Part shown: positions 12,491 to 23,576 of the stretch, in pieces
Layout of the letters: each line of letters opens with the position of its first letter
How positions within the stretch are numbered: the first letter of the stretch is position 1
NCBI GenBank assembly: GCA_954871525.1
Contig: OX940862.1
Coordinates: forward strand, 34,712,232 to 34,776,231
DNA from: Parietaria judaica
Lineage: Eukaryota; Streptophyta; Magnoliopsida; Rosales; Urticaceae
DNA length: 64,000 nt
Direction: 5' to 3'
The notes under the pieces: model-generated
Told to the model about the DNA's origin: nothing
The model's database searches: none
The model's input: the letters and a program-made list of their open reading frames with translations, nothing else
Made by a program: the position numbers and the translations under genes

Positions 12491-12735
12491 CGAATTTTTA
12501 TTTATGAAACCTTATTTTCGTTTGCTTAATTTTATGTAAATTTGTTTACGAAACTTGGTTTTCGTTATGCCTCATTATGTGTAAATCTGTTTACAAAACT
12601 TGGTTTTCCTTCTGTCTCATTTTATGTAAATCTGTTTACAAAACTTGGTTTTCGTTTCTCCTCATTTTATGTAAATCTATTTACGAAATTTGGTTTTCGT
12701 TTTGCCTTATTTTATGTAAATCTGTTTACAAATCC
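12491..12735. repeat. 45-bp minisatellite, about 5 copies, inside the Mutator-type element
   Basis: GTAAATCTGTTTAC followed by an AAACTTGGTTTTCG segment recurs at 12536, 12581, 12626, 12671 and 12716, an exact 45-base step; a weaker copy precedes them. Because 45 is divisible by three, the run leaves a repetitive open frame, which I do not regard as a gene. Confidence 0.9.
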
Positions 12736-13179
12736 GTTGACAAGATTTTAAAATTTCATATACATATCCATAAATGCAAATTTGTGTAAAATAACTCCAA
12801 ATAAGTGTAAAAACATTTACAAAAAGCGTGTAAATCCAGTTACAAAAATATTGCCCCTCTAAGAGAAATTATCACTTCAAAATATCGTAAAATCATTTAC
12901 AAAAATCAAATATATTACCTTAAAACTGTAAACATATATACAGAAAACTGTAAATAAATTTACAGTTACGATTGCGTGGAAAGGATCATCGCGCCGCGAC
13001 GGAGAGCAATGGAGGAAGGATGCGCGACGGAGGGCGACCGCGACGGAGGAAGGAGGCGCGATGGAGGGCGACCACGACGGAGGCCACGACCGCCTCCTCG
13101 GCAACCGCGACCACGGTCGTCGAAGCCACGCACGAAGTTGTCGCGCTCTCGGCCCGAATCCGGCGATGGTGGTCAATCC

Positions 13180-13181
<2 letters not shown>

Positions 13182-13235
<54 letters not shown>

Positions 13236-13275
13236 GTGAGAGGGAGAGTGGGAAAGAGAGAGAGAGAGAAATATT
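13182..13275. repeat. (GA)n microsatellite
   Basis: A GA dinucleotide run with small interruptions closes the GC-rich core of the Mutator-type element. The Arg/Glu repeat open frames seen here are translations of it. Confidence 0.9.
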
Positions 13276-13542
13276 AAATTTTGGGTCAAAATAACAAAAT
13301 TAAATGATAACCTAATTGATAGGGGAAGTTTTCAACCAAAATTTAAGGATGATTAATTTAATTTCGAAAATAAATATATAATAAATAATTAAATACGAAA
13401 ATAAATAAATATAATTAAGATCAAGGTTAATATGGTCCAATATATTTTTAAAATGGGTATAAATGAATTGTTTGAAACTATGGGCAATTCCCTTAAACCT
13501 TAAGTGATTTTTGGGCATTTCATGGGTTTTTCCTTTTCCTTA

Positions 13543-14243
13543 TTAAATTTAATACATACTTCCATACCGGGTAACTATAGTTGTAACTTGGAATACTATA
13601 TAGTAGTATATAAAAATATACATATATATATATATATGAATATAGTATAGCACAAACAGAAGAGAGTCATTTTATTCCTAAAAAAAAAAAACATTTTCTC
13701 TCTAAAATTCTTGGCCATGTGCATTTGGTTTTTGCTCAAAGACATAAGAGTACACGGCCCACCTTGTCATTGTGGCCACCATCACTTTTAGATCTGGTCT
13801 TGGGCCTTCGATGACACGCCCAAGCCTGAGCTTGTAAGTTGTAACATGCTTGGATCAGTATCTTTATTCGGAATCATTGAAAAATCACTGAGTCTTAATT
13901 TCTACGAGTAATAATGTCTTTACTTCGTCCACCATGTCGCTTGAAAACACTTCTTGTCCGTTTCACACTCGTTACTCGGGAACCTCCTCGTTGGAAAGCT
14001 AGATTTCCTCTTTAGCGGCTGTGGGACTCGAACTTTCTTGCTACGGGTTAGGGAAAATTTGCACCTCATGATAGAGTGTAGTCGAATTTTTTCCATTGTG
14101 AAAGTTCTGGTTGTATACCTAGTTTTTTTTTTTTTTATCTTTCTTTTTTTCTTTTAACCCTTAGTAAAATGTATAATTAAATTTCAATCTTTATGGACTT
14201 ATGTAAAGCCTATTACTACAAAAGCCCATGCCGGGCCGCCTCG
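13543..14243. other. Intergenic DNA, nothing recognised
   Basis: AT-rich with a TA run near 13620-13637 and A/T homopolymers (13680-13692, 14125-14137). No reading frame shows family features. Confidence 0.5.
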
Positions 14244-14580
14244 CGCACTCACTCCAGCACCACGCCCACCAGCTTCTCGGCTGCCTCCACCGGAAACGAG
14301 TCCTTCAGCCTCCCGTCCACCCATCGCCTCACCCCACCGCTCTCCACTGCCGCCGCCACCGCTGAATCCACCACCGAAGCCCTCACAAATTCCCCCCTCT
14401 CCTTGTCGAACCAGCTCCTCTCCGCCTCCGCGCCCGAGATCAGCTCTAACACCACCACCCCGAAAGCGTACACGTCGCTCTCCCGCCTCGCCGCCCCGCT
14501 CCACCGCGTCTCCAACGCCACGTACCCCATATCCCCCTCAAACCGAGCGCTCTCGCCTCCCGACTCTCCCACCTTTAATT
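14244..14580 (-). pseudogene. Receptor-like kinase C-terminal relic
   Basis: The minus strand encodes kinase subdomains VIII to X: GDMGYVALETRWSG (a GYxAPE-like activation-loop end), then ESDVYAFGVVVLELISG (the invariant Asp of subdomain IX), then VDGRLKDSFPVEAAEKLVGV. It stops at a TGA right after VVLE. Just beyond, RRPGMG of the expected (K)RPxMG subdomain XI appears in another frame, so a frameshift is present. There is no N-terminal lobe upstream (beyond 14580 the sequence is AT-rich and non-coding). It is therefore an isolated fragment of an arginine-watchkeeper-type plant receptor kinase, GC-rich against AT-rich surroundings. The subfamily was not identified. Confidence 0.75.
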
Positions 14581-14617
14581 AAAACGGCATGAGATTCGCT
14601 TAGGTACAACCGTATGA

Positions 14618-14780
14618 TAGAACCTCGTTAAATTTTTTCTCAATAAATTAACAACTTTAATAAAATAACATTTTTGTACGGTCCCGACTCTAACTAACAT
14701 GACTAAATTTTACGTCCATAATATAATTAAATTCTTCGAATCCCAACGTTATTAATTTGTAAAGATAGTTAGTGTCTTAA
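14618..14780 (+). repeat. Dispersed AACCTCGTTAAAT-type repeat copy
   Basis: Begins near ATAGAACCTCGTTAAAT and continues with AATAAATTAACAACTTTAAT and a GTACGGTCCCGACTCTAAC segment. Related copies are at 3605-3745 (minus) and 41280-41460 (plus). No target duplication was fixed. Confidence 0.5.
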
Positions 14781-15113
14781 AATTCTGGACACTTCCAAAT
14801 GGCTCTTATATTAACTTTTTATGGACTCAATTCAACCCCATGCCTTTAATTAAGTCGATCATTAATAAATATATTAACCAGAAGGTTGTGAGTTGTGACG
14901 GAGGAGATTTGTCTCTTTCCATTTTTGCACAAAAACCCAGTTCATCCCTCGAAGAAACGATAGTTTCACACACGTGACATAGACAAGACTCATAAAAAAT
15001 AAAAAGTAGAAATAATATTTACTTATTATAAGTTATAAGCTTCAAACAAATTACACATTTTTGTGACGTGACGCATCAAATAATAATAATAAAAAAAAAA
15101 AGATCTAATAATC

Positions 15114-16724
15114 TCAATTGTAACGCTTCTTGGCGTGCCTAGCAACACTGTGAAGCCACCCCATCCCCTTCAATGCCTTTGAGAATTTTACGAGGTTCGG
15201 CCTTCCCATTCCGAGATTGACCTTCCCCGCCGAGAACTTCAACGCCTGCAAGCAGCAAAGCTGCCCGTTCGTCTCGTCGTCGAACTCCTCCTCCTCGTCG
15301 CTGCTGCGATAAAGCGCGCCTTTCTTGCCCTTCTTGTTTTTACTACCGACTTTCTTCTTGTTCGACTCGCTCTCGTGCGTCTCCCACAGCAAATCCATGC
15401 CTTCGCTCCCCTCGGCGTTGTGCCGCTCCTCGAACAGCTTGCACGCCAGCGTCCTCCGCCACTCTTTCTCTCTTCTCGCCGAGAGATTTGATCCGTACAT
15501 CGGAGAATCTCCCATGTTGTGAGGCTTTGTCGAGTTTTTGGCGTCGAATTCCCATTGGGGACTTGCGAAGTAAGTTTGATCTTCCCTTTCCGGTGATGTC
15601 GCTGCATCGGATCCGGCTTTGCTGAAGAGATCTTCTTTTTGTGTTTGGAGGACTTTTTCGGATCCTTTAACCCGAGGCTTGACTTTCTCGTCCACGCTTT
15701 TGGAAGCCACATTTTCTGGCTCGGTTTTCTCGTCTTCCGAACACCACTTTAAGCTCTCCACTCCCGCTGTTAGCTGCTTGATCTTTACCAGGGACGATTG
15801 CTCGAAAGTTCGAGGCTTGACTCTTACGTCCACGGTTTTGGAAGGAAAATTTTCCGGCTCGGTTTTCTTTTCTTCCAAACACCACTTCAGGCTTTCCACT
15901 CCCGTCGTTAGCTGCTGGATCTTCGCTGGGGACGACAACTTGAAAGCCTGAAGCTTCAATTTTGTGTCAACGCTTTTGAAAGGCGCATTTTCCCACTCGT
16001 TGTTCTCGTCTTCAAAACACCACTTTAAGCTCTCAACTCCGACTGTAAGCTGCTTAATCTTCACCGGGGACGATGGTTCGAAAGCTCGAGGCTCGACTTC
16101 TACGTCCACATTTTCGGAATGCGCATTCTCACACTCGTTTTTCTCGTCATCCAAGCACCATTTTAGGCTCTCCATACCCGGTGTTAGCTGCTTGATCTTG
16201 GCGGGGAACGATTGGTTGAAAGCTTCAGGCTTGACTTTCGCATCCGCCTCACTTGAAGGCACATTTCCCCGCTCGACTTTCTCGTCTTCCAAACACCATT
16301 TCCGGCTCTCCGGGGACGATGGCCGGTCGAAATCTCCATTTCCGTGAACGATCAGACACTTGTCCACAACCTCCTCAGAGCAAGTCTCCTTCACGACCTC
16401 CTCCGAAACCTCAACCCCGCCTTCTCTGATCTCCAGCATTGCGCTCGAGACGTCAAACACAATCTTGTAAACCTCGAGCTCCTCGACCTCATCGCGGTCT
16501 CCAACAAGGCCAGGAGAGACAGCGCCTAAAAACGCGAGGACGAGAAGCGCGGTGGTGACAAACAGCGGAGAGAGGAACGAGAAGAGCTTGAGGAGATACG
16601 GCGAGAAGAAGACAAGGTAGGAGAAGTAGAGAGGGTGCGAGAAGAGGAAGAAGAATGCGCTGGACAACTCCGATAGGAGGAGGTCGGAGCCCGGCGACGA
16701 CCCGGGTTTCTTGCCGCTTTCCAT
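15114..16724 (-). CDS. Single-exon membrane protein with 46-residue tandem repeats, function unknown
   Basis: One uninterrupted frame of 536 residues. Residues about 17-70 contain two closely spaced hydrophobic segments (FFFLFSHPLYFSYLVFFSPY; LFVTTALLVLAFLGAVS), so it is probably membrane-anchored with the rest on one side. Residues 139-355 are nearly five tandem repeats of exactly 46 residues, each opening ES(L/R)KWC and ending KIKQLTxG. The C-terminal third has a charged block (REKEWRRTLACKLFEER, then GMDLLWETHES), a Lys/acidic tract, and a basic end (GMGWLHSVARHAKKRYN). I recall similar C-terminal blocks in plant proteins of unknown function, but not a name. The start is the first ATG and is followed directly by the hydrophobic region. 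A CAT-repeat tract lies in the promoter side at 17047-17066. Confidence 0.85.
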   Translation of the reverse strand: MESGKKPGSSPGSDLLLSELSSAFFFLFSHPLYFSYLVFFSPYLLKLFSFLSPLFVTTALLVLAFLGAVSPGLVGDRDEVEELEVYKIVFDVSSAMLEIREGGVEVSEEVVKETCSEEVVDKCLIVHGNGDFDRPSSPESRKWCLEDEKVERGNVPSSEADAKVKPEAFNQSFPAKIKQLTPGMESLKWCLDDEKNECENAHSENVDVEVEPRAFEPSSPVKIKQLTVGVESLKWCFEDENNEWENAPFKSVDTKLKLQAFKLSSPAKIQQLTTGVESLKWCLEEKKTEPENFPSKTVDVRVKPRTFEQSSLVKIKQLTAGVESLKWCSEDEKTEPENVASKSVDEKVKPRVKGSEKVLQTQKEDLFSKAGSDAATSPEREDQTYFASPQWEFDAKNSTKPHNMGDSPMYGSNLSARREKEWRRTLACKLFEERHNAEGSEGMDLLWETHESESNKKKVGSKNKKGKKGALYRSSDEEEEFDDETNGQLCCLQALKFSAGKVNLGMGRPNLVKFSKALKGMGWLHSVARHAKKRYN

Positions 16725-18611
16725 GGTGTAATGAAAGAAACTTGCTTTCTCTTGTTTGGTCTAGTCTTTAGTCTTTGTGTGAGGAAGGAGAGTGGCGTGA
16801 ATAAAGGAAAGAGAGAGAGAGAAGATGGACATGAAAAAGAAGCTTTAGAATCATTCAGAGAGAGGTTTATTAGACACTTTTTTTTACCATTGGGATGTGA
16901 TAATTGAGGAGCAACAACCCAAAATTGCGTTGCTTTTGGGATTATTGAGATTTACCTAACGAGCAATAAATCGAATGAAAGGGCTTAAAGTGGGATCCTT
17001 GAAGAAACGTAGAGACAGATCATCCATGCAAGAGAAGAAGAGTGAATCATCATCATCATCATCATCAATCACGGCCATATGTAACGCTCATAACCAAAAG
17101 TACAAGTGAGATTGGTTGAACATGGTAAATGCAGGTAAATAGTGAATAGTAAATACTCATGCTTGCAAATCACTCTACCACGGAGTGGTCTCGCTACTCG
17201 GTAACCATTATTGCACAAAAAGCCACTCATAACATCAAGAAATTGTTACATGCGAAAACAACTATAGTGGAAATAGACAGAGCTACAATATAACATTAGG
17301 TATTTTCACTGCAAATAATAATAAAAAAATTAAGTTAGCGAATGACAAATACTTTTGCGGCAAATAATTTAGCGAAAAACGGATGGAGTTATAAATAAAA
17401 AATAAAAATAAAAACCGTAGGGGGTTAATTTTGTGCAAAAAAAACTCTTTTTTTTTTTTACGTTCAAACTTCTCAATATTTACTATTTTGATTATCACTA
17501 AAATTGCGTTTAGTTTTTCAATCGATTTAGCTCAGTTTTGAATGTGCCATTAGCCAAAATTCACTCTTTCTCTCTCTTCTTTCTCTTAGAAATGACATGT
17601 ATCCAAGATTGTAAGACGCATTCAAATATCTACTAAATCAATTGACAAATCTTGGACGAAATTTCAGAGAAAAGCAAAACGATAAATATTGAGAACTTCG
17701 TCAGTGAAAAATAGCTAACATTAGAAACTTCAATTATGAAAAAAATGGCTTTATGTTACCCAAAACCAAAAACATTGGGTAATTATTCCGTCATCAAACC
17801 AAAACATAATATTAGATATTTTTACCGCAAAAATTAACGAAAATAGTTAAGTGCCTTTATCATAATTTTTTTTTTTTTTTTTGAGAGAGACTATCATAAG
17901 TATATTCACCGTAGTAACTCTATGTAATATATATGACAATTTTTAGCCTCAATATAACACCAAAATCTCTGAATTGTGCTTTGATCTAGAAGTTGTCTAA
18001 TTTCAGCCCCTTGTCAGTGATCTATTAAATTGAACCGTATTCAATTGATTCTTGCATACCAAAAAGCTATCTCATCTCACGTGCTGATTTTCATGAGTAT
18101 TTCTAGGCACCTCAAAGAATCAGTCACTACTATATAATTTGACTTGTAAAATATATAATACACGACCCTTTAAGTTTCTCAATCAACATATCCGTTAACT
18201 TTAACATCACGCAATTCTTTTTTTTTTTTTTTTTGAAGAAAGTCCCCAAGTTTACCTGATTCTACCCAAGTATGTACAACATTTTCTTGGTTTTCCTAGC
18301 CATTTTGCCTGTCTACATTTAATTAAACAATATACAATTCTCTTTTCAGAAACTTCCCAGTTGGTATAAGAAATTTGGATAATATAGTTGAAGAGACATA
18401 ATGCCATTTCTACCATATTTGCTCATATAATAACAAGAGCCAGCTCAGTTTTATATAATGATTAAATTTTATAATGTGAGCTAATGAATTTAGATGCGAG
18501 TTACATTAATAGGACCCAACGGTACAGATTACATTATCACAACCGATGATAATGAATAAAACTCTACTTGATTTGGTTTTAGTTAGCTTTTGCATCATTA
18601 TTATTATTATT
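16725..18611. other. Promoter side of the 15114-16724 gene and intergenic DNA
   Basis: The first 100-150 bases include a GAGAGA tract (16810-16820) typical of a 5' UTR or core promoter. A (CAT)n run is at about 17047-17066. The rest is AT-rich with long T runs (17868-17881, 18218-18234) and no gene I can support. Confidence 0.45.
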
Positions 18612-18812
18612 ATTAAGAATATTAGCGGCATAAATTCTAACTCATAGGTAATGGTGAGTACCTACTCTTATCCGGATAAAATTGTCAAACTCTAATAATA
18701 ATATCTTATTACATGTGACAAGCGATTATTAGAGTTTGATAACTTTGTTCATAAAATAATAATACTTTTTGTTACTTTTTTAAGCAAATTGGCACTTTTG
18801 CCGCTAATAACC
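18612..18812. mobile_element. Probable small MITE with GCGGCA/TGCCGC ends
   Basis: The left side reads ATTAGCGGCATAAATT and the right side reads TTTTGCCGCTAATAACCC, an imperfect inverted pair of the type also seen around 25.49-25.97 kb. The flanks (TTATTATTAA against TTGTTATTC) are only loosely alike, so the target duplication is uncertain. Confidence 0.4.
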
Positions 18813-18841
18813 CTTGTTATTCAGATAATATTTTTTTTCTC

Positions 18842-19140
18842 TTTTAGAATTCATTAAATTTTTTTATTATTATATAGAAACAGAACCTCTCATTTAAATC
18901 ATAGAATGAATTCCTTGTTAACAAGGTGTACAAGCCAATTTGGACATTCGTCTGATGAAACGTCCGATGAAACATCCGAGAGTAAAACGGATAATCGGTC
19001 TTGACTAGACAATTAGCCACCCCGTTGCAAGTCCTAGGAATACACCCGCACCTAACAATGCGACAATACAAGCGATGATTGGTCCTTGGTGACTATTGAG
19101 TTGTCCTCCGTTAACAAGTCGGGTCGAATTCATTAACTAA
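18842..19140 (-). mobile_element. Decayed LINE RNase H-domain relic
   Basis: Minus-strand frames contain RLVNGGQLNSHQGPIIA followed, in another frame, by IPRTCNGVANCLVK. The second motif is the (V/I)PRxCNxVAN(C/A)LAK signature of the RNase H-like domain near the 3' end of plant LINE-type polyproteins; compare WVPRECNEVANALAK at 50.1 kb. At least one frameshift separates the parts. Confidence 0.55.
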
Positions 19141-22100
19141 GGATGCTTCAGAAAACTTAAACAAATTCCAGAATATATAAAGGTACGGATTGCTTTTCAA
19201 AAAATTAATATATATTTTTTTTCACCATATTGGCATGATTTTTACCACTTAGCTTTTCAATTATTTTTATCCCCACGGAATCTTCCATATGACACGTGAC
19301 ACATGAATGGAATGTTGTATAAATATACACATATGTAAAGAGAGAGATAGACATAGACAACAGGATATGTCATATGTAATATATATATATATAGGTGAAG
19401 AGAGGATGGTGAGACAAAGTAATTGTGAGATTTAGGATTTGCACATGGGAACCCACTCAAGTGCATGCACTCTTCTGTCTATGGTGTGTTTATATAATAA
19501 TCTACTTTCTTACCTCATTGAAGGACCCTGCTCATGTGTGTTATTACTCATTTTGATTATGATATATAGTAATTATGGAATTCAATCGGTGGATTAACTT
19601 TTCATCTTTGACTAATTAATACATTTTGTTGATCCTTTTGGGCAATGAATTGCTTACTGTAGTAACACTTTCTTTGGTACTTTTTTCTTTTGCATATTCA
19701 TGAGCATAATGAGATAAATTGCACCCAAAATGAATTTTGGCAATAAAAAATAAAATAAAAAACTAACTCGCAATTTATTAGTATATTTAGTTAGTCCATT
19801 TATCTTCTTCATGTGAAACTTAAGGATTTTGTCATCTTTTTTTACTTGGATTTGTTTGAGTTTAAAAAAATTTGATATTATTTATTTTTAAAATAATTAA
19901 CCATTAACAATGAAGAGAGTGACTTTCTGACCAGACAAATATTGGCAAATCCATCTATTTATTTTTTATATATATTTTTTCCAATATTCATAGGCTTATA
20001 TTACGCCTGATATGTGTCATTCCCATTTCTAAACAAGAAAGCAGCGATGACTTTTTTCAGAAGCAAAAAGAAGAAGAAGAAAACACAATAATGAGTAATG
20101 TTACAAAGTTACAAAGTAAAAAGTGGTTGGGTTAATATGAGAAAATAAACTCATGAAATGATTAATTAGATACATTACTCCGATTAAAGAGGGTAGTTTG
20201 TTAAATTAATCCCACAACAAGCACCTAATCAAGTCTACTCTGCACCACCCTTAATTATATTAATTTAATTTTCTTTCACTGGGGCAGAATTAGAATAGGA
20301 CAAGAATGGCTATAATTAATAATAAATTAAATTAAATTAAAATCAAGAATGGGCAAACATATATACGATCCCAAACCAAATGAGACCCTACTTCTACTAT
20401 AATATCACTGCCGATTTTACGTCATTATCATGGCCAAGCCTCATCTGTAACATTTACCTCCATGATTAATTAACCAATTAACCACTTTAATTAAACACTA
20501 AAGAGAGTAGATATAACAAGCACAATTTAATTAAAGGCGCGTGCCTTTTTGGGAAAAACGGACACGAACCTCAACGAATCCGTCGTGTCGTGAGACTAGA
20601 AAGGAATACGGACCTCGTTACAGTTCAAGGGACTACACTTGAAACAACTAAAAATACAAGCTCAAGTCTTTAACACAAGATAGAAGATTCTCATAAAGAT
20701 AAATTGTATTCAAAGCTTGCTGATATTACTAGGAATAAAATGCCACCCAAGTAATTTTAGGCTGATATTTTGGTGTAAAATTTAAAATACATTACATATA
20801 AGAATATAAAATATAAGCACAACTACTTTGTCTAAGTTCAACCTTCCATTGTCATCAAAGCACCCTTTGACCATCAAAAATAAATGACCTTACACATACA
20901 TGCACAAAGAGACTCTTCCAAAAATTGGGTTCGATCTTTCTAAAATCTTCAAGTCTAATTATTTATGTGGTTGGATCCTTCTCTATTCGCTTATTAAGTT
21001 AAGAAAGTATGAATAAAATTTGAAAAGTTTCTTGACCCGAGCTCTTGTGATGGCCTAGTTGAAGAATATGCATCATTATCAACGTCTTAAGAGCTAATCA
21101 GAAACATAATTTTTTAGCCCCTTTGCTCAGGCCCAGCCTGACTATAAGCGAGTAACGCCAGCGCCTCGGACCCCTAACCCTTAAATTTAAGGGTCTCGAT
21201 TTTTGTTATATATAAAAATAAGTGAAAAAAAATAATTTTAAATACTCCAAGAGTCTCAAAAATTTACTTAGCTCTCTCGACAAAACACGACAAACTCAGG
21301 TTCAGCCTTGCTATTGCACTCTCGACTTTGTCAAGGTGTTTTTAGTAAATAATAATAATAAAACGCACGAACCTAAATCTAACCCAAGCTTTCCAAATTG
21401 AATGAGCCTGATTTCCAACCAGATTTCAGTATTTAAAAAAAAAAAAAAAAAACTAATATGCTATAAGATTAGCATTTAAGGTTTTAGTTTAGACTTAGAC
21501 TATTATTTGATTTGAATATATTTATTGCTAATAGATAACTAACCATTAGAAATATTTCAAGAAACAAGCCAGTCCGGCCGAATCTCGAATTGTCCAATTA
21601 TATACCTGAAACCGTTTTAAAAAAAGTCCAAAAATACAGTTCCGAATTCCGATCCGTGTTTAATAACTCAACTCTTTGGCGTTACGTACGAGTAAGAGGA
21701 AATAATTTTTCACCTTGGTATTGGATTGGCAATAATGGGCTAATGGCAATTACATAATCATGATTAGGGACCCTAAAGAGTTGACAATACTCACCATAAT
21801 CCAACATGGAATGACAAAGTTAAAAATCAATTATTACTTTTCCCGACCCAAGTAGAAAAAGAACATGACCCCGGTCCCTTCTGCAACAACTGTATGTAAT
21901 GAGAGGATGCTTCCTTTTTCTTTTTACTTTCACTTTTTTTTTTTATTACTGTTGATAAGCTTCTTTTATTTACCCAAAACAGAATCCTATATGCAGATGC
22001 AAAAAGGTTGAAGAAAGTCAACAAAGGAGATGCTCAGGGGAACATTAACAAAGACTTCTGATTAAAGCCGGAAAATTACGATACTTAACGGTTAACCAAT

Positions 22101-22376
22101 AACACAGAGTAGGTAAAAACAAAGCCGAAATATTGATAATATCAAAAATGTTTCAACTTTGCATTTGTTCTTTGGAAATGCCCTCTTTAGAATTTAGTCT
22201 TGACAAGCTTACTTGAAACACTGAAACAAAAAACATATCCAAATAGACATGAACATAAGCTCAAACAAGCTAGAATACCGACTTCAATTTAGACTAATGA
22301 CAGCTTGCAGTCTTCCGAAAAGCGTATAGACCTTCCCCATCGTAAAATGGCTGACATCCAAAGCTGCTAATTGATA
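19141..22376. other. Long AT-rich intergenic region, no gene recognised
   Basis: About 3.2 kb of AT-rich DNA with A/T homopolymers (for example 21435-21453) and no frame with family features. The last part, from about 22000, is probably 3' UTR of the microprotein gene on the minus strand. Low-level relics cannot be excluded by eye. Confidence 0.45.
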
Positions 22377-23254
22377 TCACTCGTTCATAACAGGCTTGTT
22401 CTCACTTGCTTTAAACCTTTGTTCCTTGGGCTTCTGCTCTTCTACTTTCCTAAAAGGAAAAAAGAAAAAGCAACGTAACCAACAAGTCAATAATGTGTCC
22501 CCATGACAGAAATAGAACCGACATCCAATTCAAAAAGGCAGTAATTTACACTTCAACAAGATCATCAGTAATAACTAATAACCATTTATTAACAGATTAA
22601 ACTAGCTCGTTTCGGTATAATAGCAGGATGCAGGACAGCGTGCTTGATTACCAACAAGATCAGCAGCATATTTAGTGAAAAGAATGGGCGAGCCCGCTAT
22701 CCCTAAGAGCCTTAATCTCCTCTAATGCGTAATAAGTTATTCTCTAATTGTTACAACTTTAGCAATATTTACACACATATCGATCCTTTTGTTACGCTAA
22801 TCTGCTCTTCTAATGTCATGCTCACGGAGAAATGCAAGTAGGAAAGCATTCGCAAGAAAGAATAGACGACAAATAACTCCGGTAAACATCCGATATTAGC
22901 CTGCTCGCCCCACTCCTTTAACTAATATTATACATTAATAAGCGAGAAAAACGCATAACCAAGCACGAGCATCTGTATCTAATCTGGGAAATTGATAACC
23001 ACAAATTGCAGCTGAAAAACTGTAAGCATTTCATATTCTCCTAAATAAATAGAGAAATCAAATGACTATGCTAAAACATTCATCACCTAAGCTGAAACAA
23101 CACCAACAATGGGCAATCACCAAAGCAATATCCCAGGCATTTAAAGAAGCAAGTGATAAGCAAGAGACGTTGAGGAAATGGAATACCTCTTATCAGAGCC
23201 ACCTCTCTGGCTGAGAAAGGATCGGAAGAGAGGCGAATTCACGTCGTAGATCAT
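22377..23254 (-). CDS. Conserved plant microprotein, 46 residues, two exons
   Basis: Exon 1 is 23187-23254 and encodes MIYDVNSPLFRSFLSQRGGS then DK. A 737-base intron (GTATTC..TTTTAG) follows, and exon 2 is 22377-22449, encoding KVEEQKPKEQRFKASENKPV then MNE and stop. The exon junction splits an Arg codon, the total is 141 bases, and the phases agree. I remember almost the same short protein in other angiosperms, including the PLFRSFLSQ(K/R)GG and ASENKPVM blocks, but not its function. It has a short amphipathic N-terminus and a very basic/acidic tail rich in Lys, Glu and Gln, and no membrane segment. The 5' flank carries several GGCCCA/TGGGCC boxes (site II type), typical of housekeeping plant genes. 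A longer upstream frame with an in-frame ATG (23362) exists, but its extra residues look like translated 5' UTR. Confidence 0.8.
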
Positions 23255-23384
23255 CGTCGCTGATGCTTCTTCTTCCTCAGTTATCGACCAAGAAACCCTA
23301 ACCCTAGCTCTGGTTATGGAGTGAGCCCTTGCGCGCAAAGTCAGCTTCTTACGAATCGACAAGTTGCTTGTGTACGCTTCGCTT

Positions 23385-23500
23385 ACTTATAGTACGGGCC
23401 ACTTGGAAACAGACGATAAACGACCCAATTGTAAGCAATTTTGGGCCTAATTCTCAATGCCTATTATTAGGCCCAATTTTTAATCCAGTTATTGGGCCTA
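23385..23500 (-). promoter_or_regulatory. GGCCCA/TGGGCC (site II) cluster upstream of the microprotein gene
   Basis: GGGCC or GGCCC cores occur near 23395, 23441, 23471 and 23493, within 250 bases of the start codon. Such clusters bind TCP factors in promoters of translation and mitochondrial housekeeping genes. The assignment to this gene is by position only. Confidence 0.5.
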
Positions 23501-23532
23501 ATTTCATCATTTTTAAGATAGGGTAATATGCT

Positions 23533-23576
<44 letters not shown>

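Larger units (their letters stand above)
12164..13533. mobile_element. Non-autonomous Mutator-type element, 1370 bp, with GC-rich core
   Basis: A 9-bp direct repeat TTTTCCTTA at 12155-12163 and 13534-13542 flanks the element. The ends are related inverted repeats: the left has AAATGCCCA at offset 14 followed by CTCAAGGTTTAAA, and the right read inward has AAATGCCCA at the same offset followed by CTTAAGGTTTAAG. The 9-bp duplication points to the Mutator superfamily. Inside are a 45-bp minisatellite (12491-12735), a GC-rich segment (about 12970-13175) and a GA microsatellite (about 13182-13275). No transposase is present. The GC-rich core is unlike its AT-rich surroundings and could be captured host sequence, which is inference. 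Confidence 0.75.

Noticed and set aside
12491..12735. CRISPR-like spaced repeats
   Set aside because: The units are contiguous 45-bp minisatellite repeats without unique spacers, in a plant transposon.
12972..13294. Arg/Glu-repeat ORFs
   Set aside because: Translations of a GA microsatellite and of the GC-rich core of a transposon; no evidence of a gene.
19330..19500. A miR156-like hairpin suggested by CACTCTTCTGTCTATGG
   Set aside because: No matching upstream TGACAGAAGAGAGTGAGCAC arm is present and the pairing is poor.
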